64,000 nt of DNA from JBCCBV01 sp039033855. GTDB taxonomy: Bacteria > Planctomycetota > Phycisphaerae > Phycisphaerales > Phycisphaeraceae. Where the stretch lies: contig JBCCBV010000001.1 of NCBI GenBank assembly GCA_039033855.1, positions 372,001-436,000 of the forward strand, written 5' to 3'. Within the stretch, counting starts at the first letter, position 1; every line of letters starts with the position of its first letter. The position numbers and the translations under genes are program-made. Below, one piece after another: positions 7,653 to 16,168 of the stretch. The notes beneath the pieces are model-generated. The model did not search any database and had not been told where the DNA came from. It worked only from the letters and a program-made list of their open reading frames with translations.

Positions 7653-10117
7653 GCGTGGCCCCCCGGAAGCGTTGCGCCCGGCGGTGTCGCGGCGGACGCT
7701 CTCGTGGGCTCGTTTGTGAGTTCGATCTCGGCCGAGACGGGCGCAAAGCACGCGGCCATCGAGCAGGGCGAGGCCGTGATGCGCACCCGGGTCGGCGGGT
7801 CGCCCTGGGGATGGTCTATTGCGATCGAGAGGGTTCCGCGATGGCCCCGGGTCTCGGGCGTCACCGGCTGTTCGGGCGGCAGCGCCTGGGCTTCGCCGTC
7901 GAGTTCGACCCGGAGGCCGGTGAGGTACAAGTCGGCGCGGATGTCGATGCGGAGGTTCCACCGGCGGCCGGTGTTCTGGGGCACATCCGAAGGGGATTCA
8001 GCGGGGTCGGCGGGTGCGCACGAGAGCCGGACCATCGGGCCGTCGAGTGCGGCCAGGGCCGCAGCGGCGTGCAGGCCGTGGGCGAACGCGAGCGAGGCCT
8101 GCTTGGCCTCGTCGGCGACGGCGGAGACGGTTTGGGTCAGCGCTTGCTTCCAACGCGGTTCGGCGGTCGCACCAAACAGATCGTGGTAGGCCCAGGCCAT
8201 GGCGGCCGTGCCCGACGGGCAGGCGCCGTCGTGCAGCGAGCGCGGGCGGACGGGCAGGGTGGCCGCGGTGGCGTCGTCGTCTTGCGAAGACGCGGCGTCG
8301 TAGAGGCGGGCGGTGGCTGGGTCAGAACGGTTGTCGGCGAAGTCGGCTTGCACGCGCTCGGCGATTTGTGCGGCGGCGCGGGCGTACCGGCCGTCGCCCC
8401 GGCCGACGCGGTGCAGGGCGCAGAGCGCGCGGACGACGTGAGCGTGGTCTTCCAGGGCGCCGGGCAGGTCGCTGGCGACGCCTTGGCGCATCGCGCGGAG
8501 GACCCGGCCCGTGTCTTGCACGAGGTGTTCGAGCACGGCGTCGACGGCGCGCTGGGCGAGGTCGATCCAGGCGGGCTCGGCGCAAGCGCGGGCGGCGTCG
8601 ACCAGGCCGACGATCGCCATGCCGTTCCATGCGGCCAGGGCCTTGTCGTCGGTGATGGGCGGTTTGCGCTCGGTGCGCACGGCAAGCAGTGCGTCGATGA
8701 GCTGCGAACGCTTGGCTTCGGCCCTAGCGGGGTCGTTGGCTAGGCGGAGGCGGGCGGCCCACTGGGCGTCGGTCATGGCCAGGAACAAGACGTTCTTGGG
8801 CTCGGCGCCGGGCACGTGGGGGTCGGTGAAGTTGGGCCCGCGGTCCAAGCCGAACAGTTCGAGCGCGGGATCGATCAGGTCGATGCCTTCGGGGGTGTCG
8901 GCGAGGGCGTCTCGGACTTCTTGCGGGGTCCAGAGGTAGTTGCCGCCTTCGTGGCCGTCGACCTCGGCGTCTTGGGCGGAGAACAAGGCGCCTGTGTCGT
9001 CGACCATTTCGCGTTGGAGGTAGCCCACGGTCAGGCGCAGGGTCCGGTCCCACAGCGGGCGGTCGGGGTGGTTCGGCGGCGCGGCGTGCGAGGCCTGGGC
9101 GTAGAGCGACAGCAGCTGGCCCTGGTCGTAGAGCATCTTCTCGAAGTGGGGGACCAACCAGCGCTCGTCGACGCTGTAGCGATGGAACCCGCCGGCGAGC
9201 TGGTCGAACATCCCGCCTCGGGCCATGGCGGTCAGGGTGTGATCGACGGCTCGGCGGAGCGCGCGGGAGTCTTGCTCGTCTTGCTGGCGCGCGGCGTCGT
9301 AAAGGAAGGCGACCATTGCGGGCTGGGGGAACTTGGGCGACCCGCCGAAGCCCCCGTAGCGGCGGTCGGTCAGGCGGACCGCGGCGCCGACGGCGCGATG
9401 CACGGCCGGGGCGACCCAGGCGGTATCTACACCAGGCTGATTTTCTTGAGAACTTGGGTTTTCGGACGCGTGCACTTCGCCCGCGGTTTGGCGCATTGCG
9501 TCGGCAACGCGCTCGGATTGTTCGAGGACTTCTTGCCGGCGGTTCCGCCAGGCGTCGGACAGGGCGTGAACGAGTTGGCCCATGCCCGGCCGGCCGTGCG
9601 CAGGTTCGGGCGGGACGTAGGTGCCGGCCCAAAAGGGGGCGAGCCCGGGGTCTTGCTCGCCCTGGGCGCCGGGCGGGGTGAGGGCGAGGTTCATCGGCCA
9701 GCCGCCCGAGCCGGTCATGAGCTGGGTGGCGGTCATGTAGATGTCGTCGAGGCCGGGGTGCTGCTCGCGGTCGACCTTGACGCAGACGAACGCGTCGTTC
9801 ATGGCGGCGGCGAGGCCGGGGTTCTCGAAGACCTGGCGCTCCATGACGTGGCACCAGTAGCAGGTGGCGTAGCCGACGCTGAGGAAGATCGGTTTGTCGA
9901 GCCGGCGGGCCTCGGCGAGCGCTTCGGCGCCCCAGGGCCACCAATCGACGGGGTTGGCGGCGTGCTGGAGCAGGTAGGGGCTGGCGGTCGCGGCCAGGCG
10001 GTTGGCGCTCGGGCCGGTGGGCGGGGCGACCTTGCGGATCGGGGGAGTGATCTCCCGGGAAGCGGCGACGGGCGTAATGCGCTGGGCGGGCGGGCTGTCT
10101 TGCGGGTCGGGGGTCAC
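7649..10117 (-). CDS. Thioredoxin-domain DUF255 protein (YyaL/SPATA20-like)
   Basis: An 822-residue two-domain protein. The N-terminal part (about residues 25-190) is a thioredoxin-like DUF255 domain: NRLAATASPYLLQHAANPVD, then CYWCHVME with the CxxC pair, then VKVDREQHPGLDDIYM and GGWPMNLALTPPG. The rest is an alpha/alpha-toroid of the six-hairpin glycosidase fold (FGGSPKFPQP, AGGFHRYSVDERWLVPHFEK). Relatives are YyaL and human SPATA20; function is not established. The GTG at 10117 is chosen because AAGGAG sits 7 nt before it; an upstream GTG would put that ribosome binding site inside the gene. Overlaps tatD by GTGA. Confidence 0.9.
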   Translation of the reverse strand: MTPDPQDSPPAQRITPVAASREITPPIRKVAPPTGPSANRLAATASPYLLQHAANPVDWWPWGAEALAEARRLDKPIFLSVGYATCYWCHVMERQVFENPGLAAAMNDAFVCVKVDREQHPGLDDIYMTATQLMTGSGGWPMNLALTPPGAQGEQDPGLAPFWAGTYVPPEPAHGRPGMGQLVHALSDAWRNRRQEVLEQSERVADAMRQTAGEVHASENPSSQENQPGVDTAWVAPAVHRAVGAAVRLTDRRYGGFGGSPKFPQPAMVAFLYDAARQQDEQDSRALRRAVDHTLTAMARGGMFDQLAGGFHRYSVDERWLVPHFEKMLYDQGQLLSLYAQASHAAPPNHPDRPLWDRTLRLTVGYLQREMVDDTGALFSAQDAEVDGHEGGNYLWTPQEVRDALADTPEGIDLIDPALELFGLDRGPNFTDPHVPGAEPKNVLFLAMTDAQWAARLRLANDPARAEAKRSQLIDALLAVRTERKPPITDDKALAAWNGMAIVGLVDAARACAEPAWIDLAQRAVDAVLEHLVQDTGRVLRAMRQGVASDLPGALEDHAHVVRALCALHRVGRGDGRYARAAAQIAERVQADFADNRSDPATARLYDAASSQDDDATAATLPVRPRSLHDGACPSGTAAMAWAYHDLFGATAEPRWKQALTQTVSAVADEAKQASLAFAHGLHAAAALAALDGPMVRLSCAPADPAESPSDVPQNTGRRWNLRIDIRADLYLTGLRVELDGEAQALPPEQPVTPETRGHRGTLSIAIDHPQGDPPTRVRITASPCSMAACFAPVSAEIELTNEPTRASAATPPGATLPGGHA

Positions 10118-10167
10118 CGCGGGTCTCCTTCGCACGCTCGTCGGCGGGCGGTCACAATCGGGGCGTC

Positions 10168-11031
10168 ATGGCCGAGACCTTCACCCTAGCGCATTGCTCG
10201 GACCCGCACCTGGGCCACGAGCGCGAGCCCGACTCCAAAGAGAACGCCCGGCGAATGGCCGAAGCGATCGCGGCGGACCCGGGCATCGACCTGGTGGTGA
10301 TCACCGGCGACCTGACCGATCAAGGCGACGAGCGGCCGGAGGATTATGCGCTGGCGCAGCGGTGGGTCGCGTCGCTGGGCAAACCCGGGCGGGTGGTTGC
10401 GGGGAATCACGATGTGGGCGCCTTTGTCGGGGTCGGCCGGGGCGAGGTGAGAGAGCCGGCGTGCGCGCGTTTCGACGAGGCGTTTGGCGGAGACCGATGG
10501 GCCAACCACGACGCGGCGCCGGGCTGGTCGCTCGTAGGCGTCAACAGCATGGTGGGCGGGTCGGGCCTCGAGCGCGAGCGGGCGCAACAGCAGTGGCTGA
10601 CGGCCCAACGGCAGGTCGCCCATCAGCGCGGGCATGCCGTGGCGCTCTGTACGCACGCGCCGCTGTTTGTGAACGACCCGGCCGAGCCCGCGGGCCCGGT
10701 ACACGGGTACTGGACCGCCCCGCCAATGGCGCGGGATGCGCTGGTCCGGCCGGACACCGAAGCGGCGCTTGCGCCGTTCGGGTTGGTGATGTCGGGCCAC
10801 CTGCACCAGTGCCGTAGCTTTGAGGCGGGGCTTGCGGGGCACGATCGGCCGACGCGGTTCGCGTGGGCGCCGGCAGCGTCGGGCTCGATTGTCGATGCGC
10901 CCAGCTTCCCGCTCGATGACGGCCGGGCGCGCACCGGGTACTGGAAACACACGCTGAGCGCCGGCGCGGACGTTTTGAGCACGTTCGTGCGGGTTGTGCT
11001 CGAAACCCGGGTCTACCGGGCGGACGAGTGA
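10168..11031 (+). CDS. Calcineurin-like metallophosphoesterase
   Basis: A 287-residue phosphoesterase with the full metal-binding motif set in order: CSDPHLGH at residues 10-17, GDLTDQGDE around 52, GNHDVGAF around 79, CTHAPLF around 170, and GHLHQ around 210. These build the two-metal site of the cpdA/Icc-type family, which cleaves phosphomono- or diesters. Substrate cannot be told. It is divergent from the DUF255 gene (50 bp apart) and lies 136 nt upstream of arsM on the same strand. Whether it belongs to the arsenic operon is open. Confidence 0.87.
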   Translation: MAETFTLAHCSDPHLGHEREPDSKENARRMAEAIAADPGIDLVVITGDLTDQGDERPEDYALAQRWVASLGKPGRVVAGNHDVGAFVGVGRGEVREPACARFDEAFGGDRWANHDAAPGWSLVGVNSMVGGSGLERERAQQQWLTAQRQVAHQRGHAVALCTHAPLFVNDPAEPAGPVHGYWTAPPMARDALVRPDTEAALAPFGLVMSGHLHQCRSFEAGLAGHDRPTRFAWAPAASGSIVDAPSFPLDDGRARTGYWKHTLSAGADVLSTFVRVVLETRVYRADE

Positions 11032-11167
11032 GCCCGCTGCGCTAGAAACCGGTTTGCGCGGGAATAGAACCGTATATGCCGCGGGCTTCACGGCTATCTA
11101 CCATGCGGCCCGCGACTACGGGGCCGGCCGCGTTGCCTGTGAGCTTGTTTTCCCGCACGAGACCTTC

Positions 11168-12142
11168 ATGACGACTTATCACGACACCGTCCGCAGCGTG
11201 TACGCCGACGCCGCGGCCGCCCCCGCCGCCAACCTCTGCTGCGTGCCGCAAGGCCAGCGGTATCTGCCCGAGTTGACCGTGCCGGTGGTCATGCACGAGA
11301 TGAACTACGGCTGCGGGACGACGGTGCACCTCGAAGACATGCGGGCCGACCAGCGCGTGCTCTACGTCGGCGTGGGCGGCGGGCTTGAGGCGCTGCAGCT
11401 GGCGTACTTCACCCGCAGGCCCGGCGGTGTGGTGGCGGTGGATCCGGTGGCCGAGATGCGCGAGGCCGCGCGGGTCAACCTGGAAGAAGCCGCCCGGCTG
11501 AACCCGTGGTTCGACCCGTCGTTCGTCGAGATCGTCGAAGGCGACGCGCTGGCCCTGCCGGCCGAGGACCAGAGCTTCGGCCTGGCGGCGCAAAACTGCC
11601 TGTTCAACATCTTTAAGACCGGCGGCGACCTGGAAAAGGCGCTCGACGAAATGCACCGCGTGCTCAAGCCGGGCGGGGCGCTGGTGATGTCGGACCCGAT
11701 TACGCCGACGCCGTTGCCCGAACGATTGGCGGACGACGAACGGCTGCGGGCGCAGTGCATCTCGGGCTGCCTGACCTACGAGGGCTACATGGACCGCATC
11801 GTGGGCGCGGGATTCGGGGCGGTGGAAGTGCGTTCGCGCCGGCCTTACCGGCTGATCGACGCGCGGGCGCACGACCTGCCGGAGTCGATCCTCTTGGAAA
11901 CGCTGGAGCTTTCGGCTTATCGCACGCCGGTGCCGGCCGACGGGGCGTGTGTGTTCACCGGGCGCTCGGCGGTGTACCACGGGCCGGACGAGCGTTTCGA
12001 CGACGGCAAGGGCCACGTGCTGGTGCGGGGGTTGCCTCTGCCGGTGTGCGACAAGACGGCCGGCGCGCTCGCCGGGCTGGGCCGGGCCGACCTCACGGTG
12101 ACCGATTCGACCTGGCACTACGCGGGCGGCGGGTGCTGCTGA
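11168..12142 (+). CDS. arsM: Arsenosugar-type arsenite methyltransferase ArsM
   Basis: A 324-residue SAM-dependent methyltransferase. The SAM motif is VLYVGVGGGLEALQLAYF, then VVAVDPVAEM and the motif-III-like HRVLKPGGALVMSD. Cysteines expected to bind As(III) are visible: CC at residues 24-25, NYGCG, QNCLFN and QCISGC. This arrangement, with a long C-terminal part ending HYAGGGCC, matches the ArsM subtype found beside the radical SAM protein ArsS, which methylates arsenite toward dimethylarsenite for arsenosugar synthesis. The start ATG at 11168 follows an unusual leader shared in part with the PilZ gene at 6385. A tautomerase and arsS follow. No ArsR-type regulator is visible nearby. Confidence 0.88.
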   Translation: MTTYHDTVRSVYADAAAAPAANLCCVPQGQRYLPELTVPVVMHEMNYGCGTTVHLEDMRADQRVLYVGVGGGLEALQLAYFTRRPGGVVAVDPVAEMREAARVNLEEAARLNPWFDPSFVEIVEGDALALPAEDQSFGLAAQNCLFNIFKTGGDLEKALDEMHRVLKPGGALVMSDPITPTPLPERLADDERLRAQCISGCLTYEGYMDRIVGAGFGAVEVRSRRPYRLIDARAHDLPESILLETLELSAYRTPVPADGACVFTGRSAVYHGPDERFDDGKGHVLVRGLPLPVCDKTAGALAGLGRADLTVTDSTWHYAGGGCC

Positions 12143-12200
12143 CCCCCGGAAGCACCCCGGAAGTACCCCCGAATACCCGCGGGAGTGACCCGCGAGGAGG
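12143..12200 (+). promoter_or_regulatory. Intercistronic repeat, hairpin and strong ribosome binding site
   Basis: The 64-nt gap between arsM and the tautomerase gene holds imperfect tandem units of about 11 nt (CCCCGGAAGCA, CCCCGGAAGTA, CCCCCGAATA). A perfect 6-bp hairpin follows (CGCGGG, loop AGTGA, CCCGCG; 12178-12194), directly abutting the Shine-Dalgarno sequence AGGAGG (12195-12200), which is 6 nt from the ATG. The hairpin could protect the upstream mRNA end or tune translation. Confidence 0.5.
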
Positions 12201-12206
12201 ATTGGG

Positions 12207-12440
12207 ATGCCTTATGTAGATGTGCGGTTGACGCCGGCGATCACCCGGAACCAAAAGGCGGCGGTGGTGGCGGGCATCACCCAAGTGTTGGTGGACGTAC
12301 TCGGCAAAGACCCGCAGCACACGCACGTGGTGATCGATGAGGTGGCGGAAGAGAACTGGGGCTACGGCGGCGAACTGACGGACACGCTGCGCGGCACGAC
12401 GCCCCCGGAAGCCACTGAAGTAGGGGAGAGCGCTTCTTGA
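12207..12440 (+). CDS. 4-oxalocrotonate tautomerase family protein
   Basis: A 77-residue protein beginning M-PYVDVRLTPAITRNQK, with the proline that becomes the catalytic N-terminal base after Met removal. The VVIDEVAEENWGYGG stretch is typical of small 4-OT-like tautomerases. These usually form hexamers and catalyse enol-keto isomerisation. A strong ribosome binding site precedes it. It lies between arsM and arsS, and its stop codon overlaps the arsS start (TTGA), so it is translationally coupled to arsS. That makes a role in the organoarsenic pathway likely by context, though no reaction can be assigned from sequence. Confidence 0.88.
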   Translation: MPYVDVRLTPAITRNQKAAVVAGITQVLVDVLGKDPQHTHVVIDEVAEENWGYGGELTDTLRGTTPPEATEVGESAS

Positions 12441-13450
12441 TCCAAGGCGCCCCCCTGCCGTTGCCGGTGCTCGAGCGCGAAGGGTTCCACACCCGGTTCG
12501 AACATGCGCTGCGCGCCGCGCCGAAGATCACGACGCTGCAGGTCAACCTGGGGCTGCTGTGCAACCTGGCGTGCGGGCACTGCCACGTGGACTCGTCGCC
12601 GCAGCGGCGGGGGGACGATGAGAACATGTCCGCCGAGACCGCTGAGCGCGTGCTGGGCTGGCTGGAGCGTCACCCGCAGGTCGCCACGGTGGACCTGACC
12701 GGCGGCAGCCCCGAGATGAACCCGAGCTTCCGGCCGATGGTCCGGCGGCTGCGCGGCCTGGGCAAGCGCATCCTGGACCGCCACAACCCGACGGTCACCA
12801 CGCACGTCGACCGGCGAACCGGCGCGGACTACACGTGGGTTCCCGAGTTTCTCGCGGCGCACCGGGTGGAGGTGGTGGCGTCGCTGCCTTGCTACACCAC
12901 GGAAAACGTGGACAAGCAGCGCGGTCGGGGCAGCTTCGACGCCAGCGTGGAGGGGCTTTTGCGCCTCAACGAGGTCGGCTATGGCAAGGACCGAGACCTA
13001 CGGCTGAACCTGGTCTACAACCCCGGCGGCCCGAGCCTGCCCCCGCCGCAGGGATCGCTCGAAGCCGATTACAAGCGCGAGCTGCAAGACCACTTCGGCA
13101 TCGTGTTCAACGAGCTGTGGACGATCACGAACATGCCGATCGCGCGCTGGCGGCGCGACCTCGACCGGCAGGGCCAGCTCGAGCCGTACCTGCGGAAGCT
13201 GATCGACGCGTTCAACCCCGAAGCGGTGGAGCCGCTGATGTGCCGTCACCAGGTGCACATCGACAGCCAGGGCAACCTGCACGACTGCGACTTCAACTAC
13301 GCGGTGGGGCTGCGGGTGCCGGGGTTCGAGGGGCGGAAGCTGTGGGACGTGTCGATCGATGAGCTGAACGAGCGGGTCATTGGCACCGCGGACCACTGCT
13401 ACGGCTGCACGGCCGGCGCGGGGAGTTCGTGCGGCGGGTCGTTGGTGTGA
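12437..13450 (+). CDS. arsS: Arsenosugar biosynthesis radical SAM protein ArsS
   Basis: A 337-residue radical SAM enzyme. The [4Fe-4S] motif is C42-x3-C46-x2-C49 in CNLACGHCHVDSSP, preceded by ITTLQVNLGLL; the glycine-rich DLTGGSPEMNPSFR follows. The C-terminal part has further cysteines (LMCRHQVHID, LHDCDFNYAVG, CYGCTAGAGSSCGG), fitting the ArsS family. ArsS is known to attach a 5'-deoxyadenosyl group to dimethylarsenite, giving the precursor of arsenosugars. The TTG start at 12437 is inside the stop of the tautomerase gene (TTGA), hence coupled. A nucleoside phosphorylase, often found with this pair, is not visible in the neighbourhood. Confidence 0.9.
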   Translation: MIQGAPLPLPVLEREGFHTRFEHALRAAPKITTLQVNLGLLCNLACGHCHVDSSPQRRGDDENMSAETAERVLGWLERHPQVATVDLTGGSPEMNPSFRPMVRRLRGLGKRILDRHNPTVTTHVDRRTGADYTWVPEFLAAHRVEVVASLPCYTTENVDKQRGRGSFDASVEGLLRLNEVGYGKDRDLRLNLVYNPGGPSLPPPQGSLEADYKRELQDHFGIVFNELWTITNMPIARWRRDLDRQGQLEPYLRKLIDAFNPEAVEPLMCRHQVHIDSQGNLHDCDFNYAVGLRVPGFEGRKLWDVSIDELNERVIGTADHCYGCTAGAGSSCGGSLV

Positions 13451-13477
13451 GTCAGCCTGATGCGACTTCCGGGGTGG

Positions 13478-13512
13478 CACGGGTGTTTTGCCCGTGATTG
13501 CGGTGAAACCGC
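13478..13512. other. Two adjacent short hairpins downstream of arsS
   Basis: CACGGG / CCCGTG (13478-13483 and 13491-13496, 7-nt T-rich loop) and GCGGT / ACCGC (13500-13504 and 13508-13512, loop GAA). They sit between the arsS stop and the next promoter. They could terminate the arsenic operon, but there is no trailing T-run, so this is weak. Confidence 0.35.
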
Positions 13513-13517
13513 GGTGG

Positions 13518-13523
13518 TAACGT
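13518..13523 (+). promoter_or_regulatory. Leaderless-type -10 element of the UDG-like gene
   Basis: TAACGT ends exactly 6 nt before the ATG at 13530, which would place transcription start at or next to the start codon. No ribosome binding site is visible between them. Confidence 0.45.
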
Positions 13524-13529
13524 GGCTGT

Positions 13530-14615
13530 ATGCCGGCCCTGACTGAAGCAGACGAATGCGACATCCTCATCGCTGCGGCGCTCCGATTCGACGGTTATAG
13601 CTACGCCGAGTCGGTGAGGCTGGAGATCGCGGATTTTGACCGACGAGTGGGGCCCGACGTCACAAACAGCGATGCACCCGCGGAAGAGAAGTTCGCGGCC
13701 CTGTTCGCGCTCCAACGCTTTCTGTTCAAGTGGGGTGGAGAGCGTCTTCCGACGTATTCTCCGGAATGGAAGCGTTTTCGCGAATTGTTTCTCGCGACGG
13801 CAGAGTCGGTCCCGCCTCGCTCGTTTGCGGCGGAGGGCTATTTCGATCATTGGCAAGCCCGTTACGCACCCCGAGTATCGGAGTGCATTGCGCTGGTGCG
13901 ACGGATTCACGAGGAGACGGCCTACGTCTCTCAAACGCAAGACCTGGATTGGGTCGGCCGTAGCGTTTCGCTTGATGTCTTGCAGCCCTTGGCCCACCGA
14001 GCCGTGGAGTGCGACCACTGCTTTCGACCGGAGCGACAGGCTGAGTGGGGCCGCGTAGCGGTACGCCCGGCCGCCGGCGCGGACACGGTCCCGAAGCTGC
14101 CGTACGTCGGCAAGAGGTATGGCGATGCCGCGCCACGCGTCTTGGTCATGATGCTCAACCCTGGCGGGAAGCCCGCGGCGCACAAACCGCAACGATCACG
14201 CTTGGGCGCCGACTTTCGAGACGCGGGGATTTCGTACCCGCAATATGTCGAAGGGCTCGCAAGGCTCGTGCCACAGTGGGGCTTCGGCGCGGTGGTGCGC
14301 TGGCTGAAGATGATTGGCCTGCGGCCGGACGAGGTCTGTTGGCTGAACGTCGCCCTGTGCGGCGTCGCCGGGGATGACTACTTTCCCGAGCTCTTCGCAA
14401 CCTGCTTCGAGAAGCACACCCGCCGCATGATTCGAGCGATCACACCCGATGTCGTATTGCTCTGCGGTAAGACAAAGCTCAAGCCATTCGTCAAACCCAT
14501 CGCTGACCTTGGTCCGCAGGTTTGCCTCACCTCGCATTACAGGCCGATGTACACCAATACGGGGCAGAAGGAAATAGCACGTGTCAGGGATTGGCTATCC
14601 GATTGGCGTGCCTAG
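13530..14615 (+). CDS. Putative uracil-DNA-glycosylase-superfamily protein with extra N-terminal domain
   Basis: A 361-residue protein. The C-terminal half resembles the uracil-DNA glycosylase fold: VLVMMLNPGGKP (about residue 210), WLNVALCGVAGDD (about 271), an alpha-helical stretch, PDVVLLCGKTKLKP (about 308) and TSHYRPM (about 331). These could correspond to the active-site loop, the Asn/Cys strand and the His loop of that family. The first about 180 residues are mostly helical, contain AVECDHCFRPERQAEWG, and are not recognised. Base composition is less GC-biased than its neighbours, suggesting acquisition. Enzymatic activity is not shown; fold assignment is moderate. Confidence 0.5.
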   Translation: MPALTEADECDILIAAALRFDGYSYAESVRLEIADFDRRVGPDVTNSDAPAEEKFAALFALQRFLFKWGGERLPTYSPEWKRFRELFLATAESVPPRSFAAEGYFDHWQARYAPRVSECIALVRRIHEETAYVSQTQDLDWVGRSVSLDVLQPLAHRAVECDHCFRPERQAEWGRVAVRPAAGADTVPKLPYVGKRYGDAAPRVLVMMLNPGGKPAAHKPQRSRLGADFRDAGISYPQYVEGLARLVPQWGFGAVVRWLKMIGLRPDEVCWLNVALCGVAGDDYFPELFATCFEKHTRRMIRAITPDVVLLCGKTKLKPFVKPIADLGPQVCLTSHYRPMYTNTGQKEIARVRDWLSDWRA

Positions 14616-14629
14616 TCACGGCTGCCCTG

Positions 14630-15058
14630 CTATTGCTCTTCCGGCATCACCAACACGGTCACGTCTCCGACTTGCCGGCGTGCGAGATCGCGGTGGCCAT
14701 AGTCTTGCGCGAAGCTGGGGTCTTGCCCGGAGTCGAGCGAGTAGTCGATCAGCCGGCCTTGCTCGTCGAAGATGTAGATCCCTTCGCCCGAAGGCAGCAA
14801 CCCTTCGCCGTCGGTGGTGACAAAGACCTGGCCTTGAAAGGCGTGCTGTAAGACCTCGGGCGCGGTGGTGGTGTGGCCTTTCCACTGAAGCCACGCCGAG
14901 AGCGTGTCGACCTCGTAGGGCTTGCGGTCTTTGGCGTGGGCCCAGGCGTCGAGCCCGAGGAAGCCGACGGCCGAGATCACGAGCACGGCTATCAGGGCAA
15001 AGAACACGGCCTCGCTCGCCCGCAGACGCCGCCGTGCCTTGTGCCGTGGAACTGCCAT
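14630..15058 (-). CDS. Small membrane-anchored protein of unknown function
   Basis: A 142-residue protein: a basic N-terminus (MAVPRHKARRRLRASEA), one hydrophobic segment (about residues 18-38), then an acidic extracytoplasmic part of about 100 residues rich in beta-like stretches (GQVFVTTDGEGLLPSGEGIY, IFDEQGRLIDYSLDSGQ). This looks like a type II anchored or secreted protein. The start at 15058 was preferred over one 17 codons upstream because it gives a compact basic n-region. It stands 72 nt downstream of the aquaporin gene on the same strand. No family recognised. Confidence 0.6.
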   Translation of the reverse strand: MAVPRHKARRRLRASEAVFFALIAVLVISAVGFLGLDAWAHAKDRKPYEVDTLSAWLQWKGHTTTAPEVLQHAFQGQVFVTTDGEGLLPSGEGIYIFDEQGRLIDYSLDSGQDPSFAQDYGHRDLARRQVGDVTVLVMPEEQ

Positions 15059-15130
15059 GGAGTTAGTGTCGGTTGTGCGACGCGAATGCACAAAGAAACC
15101 GTGCGCCAACGGGGACTTTTTGAGTCGGCG

Positions 15131-15988
15131 TTAGCCGCGTCGCCCCCGCAGCCCCGGGGCGATGAGGGCCTCGTACGCGGCACCGCCGGCGACGCCGCCG
15201 ACCAGTGGGCCGAAGACGTAGACCCAGAAGAACCCGCCACGGGGCCCGGGGATGGCGACCTCGCCCCAGCCGGCGAGGTAGGCGACCAGGCGCGGGCCGA
15301 AGTCGCGCGCCGGGTTCAGCCCGGCCTGGGTCAGCGGCGCGACGATGCAGATGATCGCGGCCACCACGAAGCCGATGACGAACGCCACACCCCCTGCGCC
15401 CGGGCGATTGGGGTTGCGCGGGTCGGTCAGGGCGAAGATCATGCCCACCAGCAGCGCGGCGCCGACGGCCTCGGCGACCACGGCCATGGGCAGCGAGACG
15501 ATGGCGGCGTTGGCGGGTTCAAGCACCGGGCCGAACACGTCGGGGTTGGGGAAATACTCGCCGTACATCATGGCCGAGCGTTCGCTGCCGGGCTCGCCTC
15601 GGGTGATGCCGTGGGCGGTTTCGAAGGCGGCGACCGCCCCGCCGAACATGGCGTACAGCAGCGCGGCGGCGAGGAAGGCGCCGGCGAGCTGTGCCAGCAC
15701 GTAGGGGACGACCCGGCCGGCCGGGAACCCGCGCATCAGGGTGACGGCAAGCGTGACCGCCGGGTTCAGGTGGGCGCCGCTGACCGCGGCGGTGGCGTAG
15801 ATGGCCAGCCCGACGCCCAGGCCCCAGACGGCGGCGACCTGGCCCAGGCCTTGCAGGGCGCCGGTCGTCACCGCCACGTGCACCGAGCCCACGCCGAAAA
15901 AGACCAGGAGGAACGTGCCGAGCACCTCGCCGGCCAATTGGCTCGAAAGGGGCGGGCTGGGCTCGCGCGGGGGGACCGGTCCGGGCAT
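15131..15988 (-). CDS. MIP-family channel, glycerol-facilitator type aquaporin
   Basis: A 285-residue six-helix channel with both NPA half-helix motifs: SGAHLNPAVTLAV in the N-terminal half and GLNPARDFGPR in the second. The aspartate directly after the second NPAR is the mark of glycerol facilitators (GlpF-like) as opposed to water-only aquaporins, so uptake of glycerol or other small neutral solutes is expected. Such channels can also pass arsenite, which is of note given arsM/arsS 2.5 kb away, but no link is shown. Length slightly above the usual 260-280. Confidence 0.88.
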   Translation of the reverse strand: MPGPVPPREPSPPLSSQLAGEVLGTFLLVFFGVGSVHVAVTTGALQGLGQVAAVWGLGVGLAIYATAAVSGAHLNPAVTLAVTLMRGFPAGRVVPYVLAQLAGAFLAAALLYAMFGGAVAAFETAHGITRGEPGSERSAMMYGEYFPNPDVFGPVLEPANAAIVSLPMAVVAEAVGAALLVGMIFALTDPRNPNRPGAGGVAFVIGFVVAAIICIVAPLTQAGLNPARDFGPRLVAYLAGWGEVAIPGPRGGFFWVYVFGPLVGGVAGGAAYEALIAPGLRGRRG

Positions 15989-16168
15989 GACCTTGCTTCC
16001 CTGGGATGCGGGGTGAAGGGCGCGGACGGCCCGGAGCGGCGTTGTAACACAGATGCGGGCGATCTCGACCCGCCGTGCAACGGGAACGCGGCGGGGGCCG
16101 ATATGCTCGGGGGTGCGCCTGGTTTCGCCGGGCGTAACGCCTTACGACCCTGGAGCGTCTTTTTCGTC

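Noticed and set aside
14873..16168. N-terminal extension of the secreted coiled-coil protein to 1011 residues
   Set aside because: The added 432 residues are antisense to the aquaporin gene, and a proper signal peptide begins at 16169.
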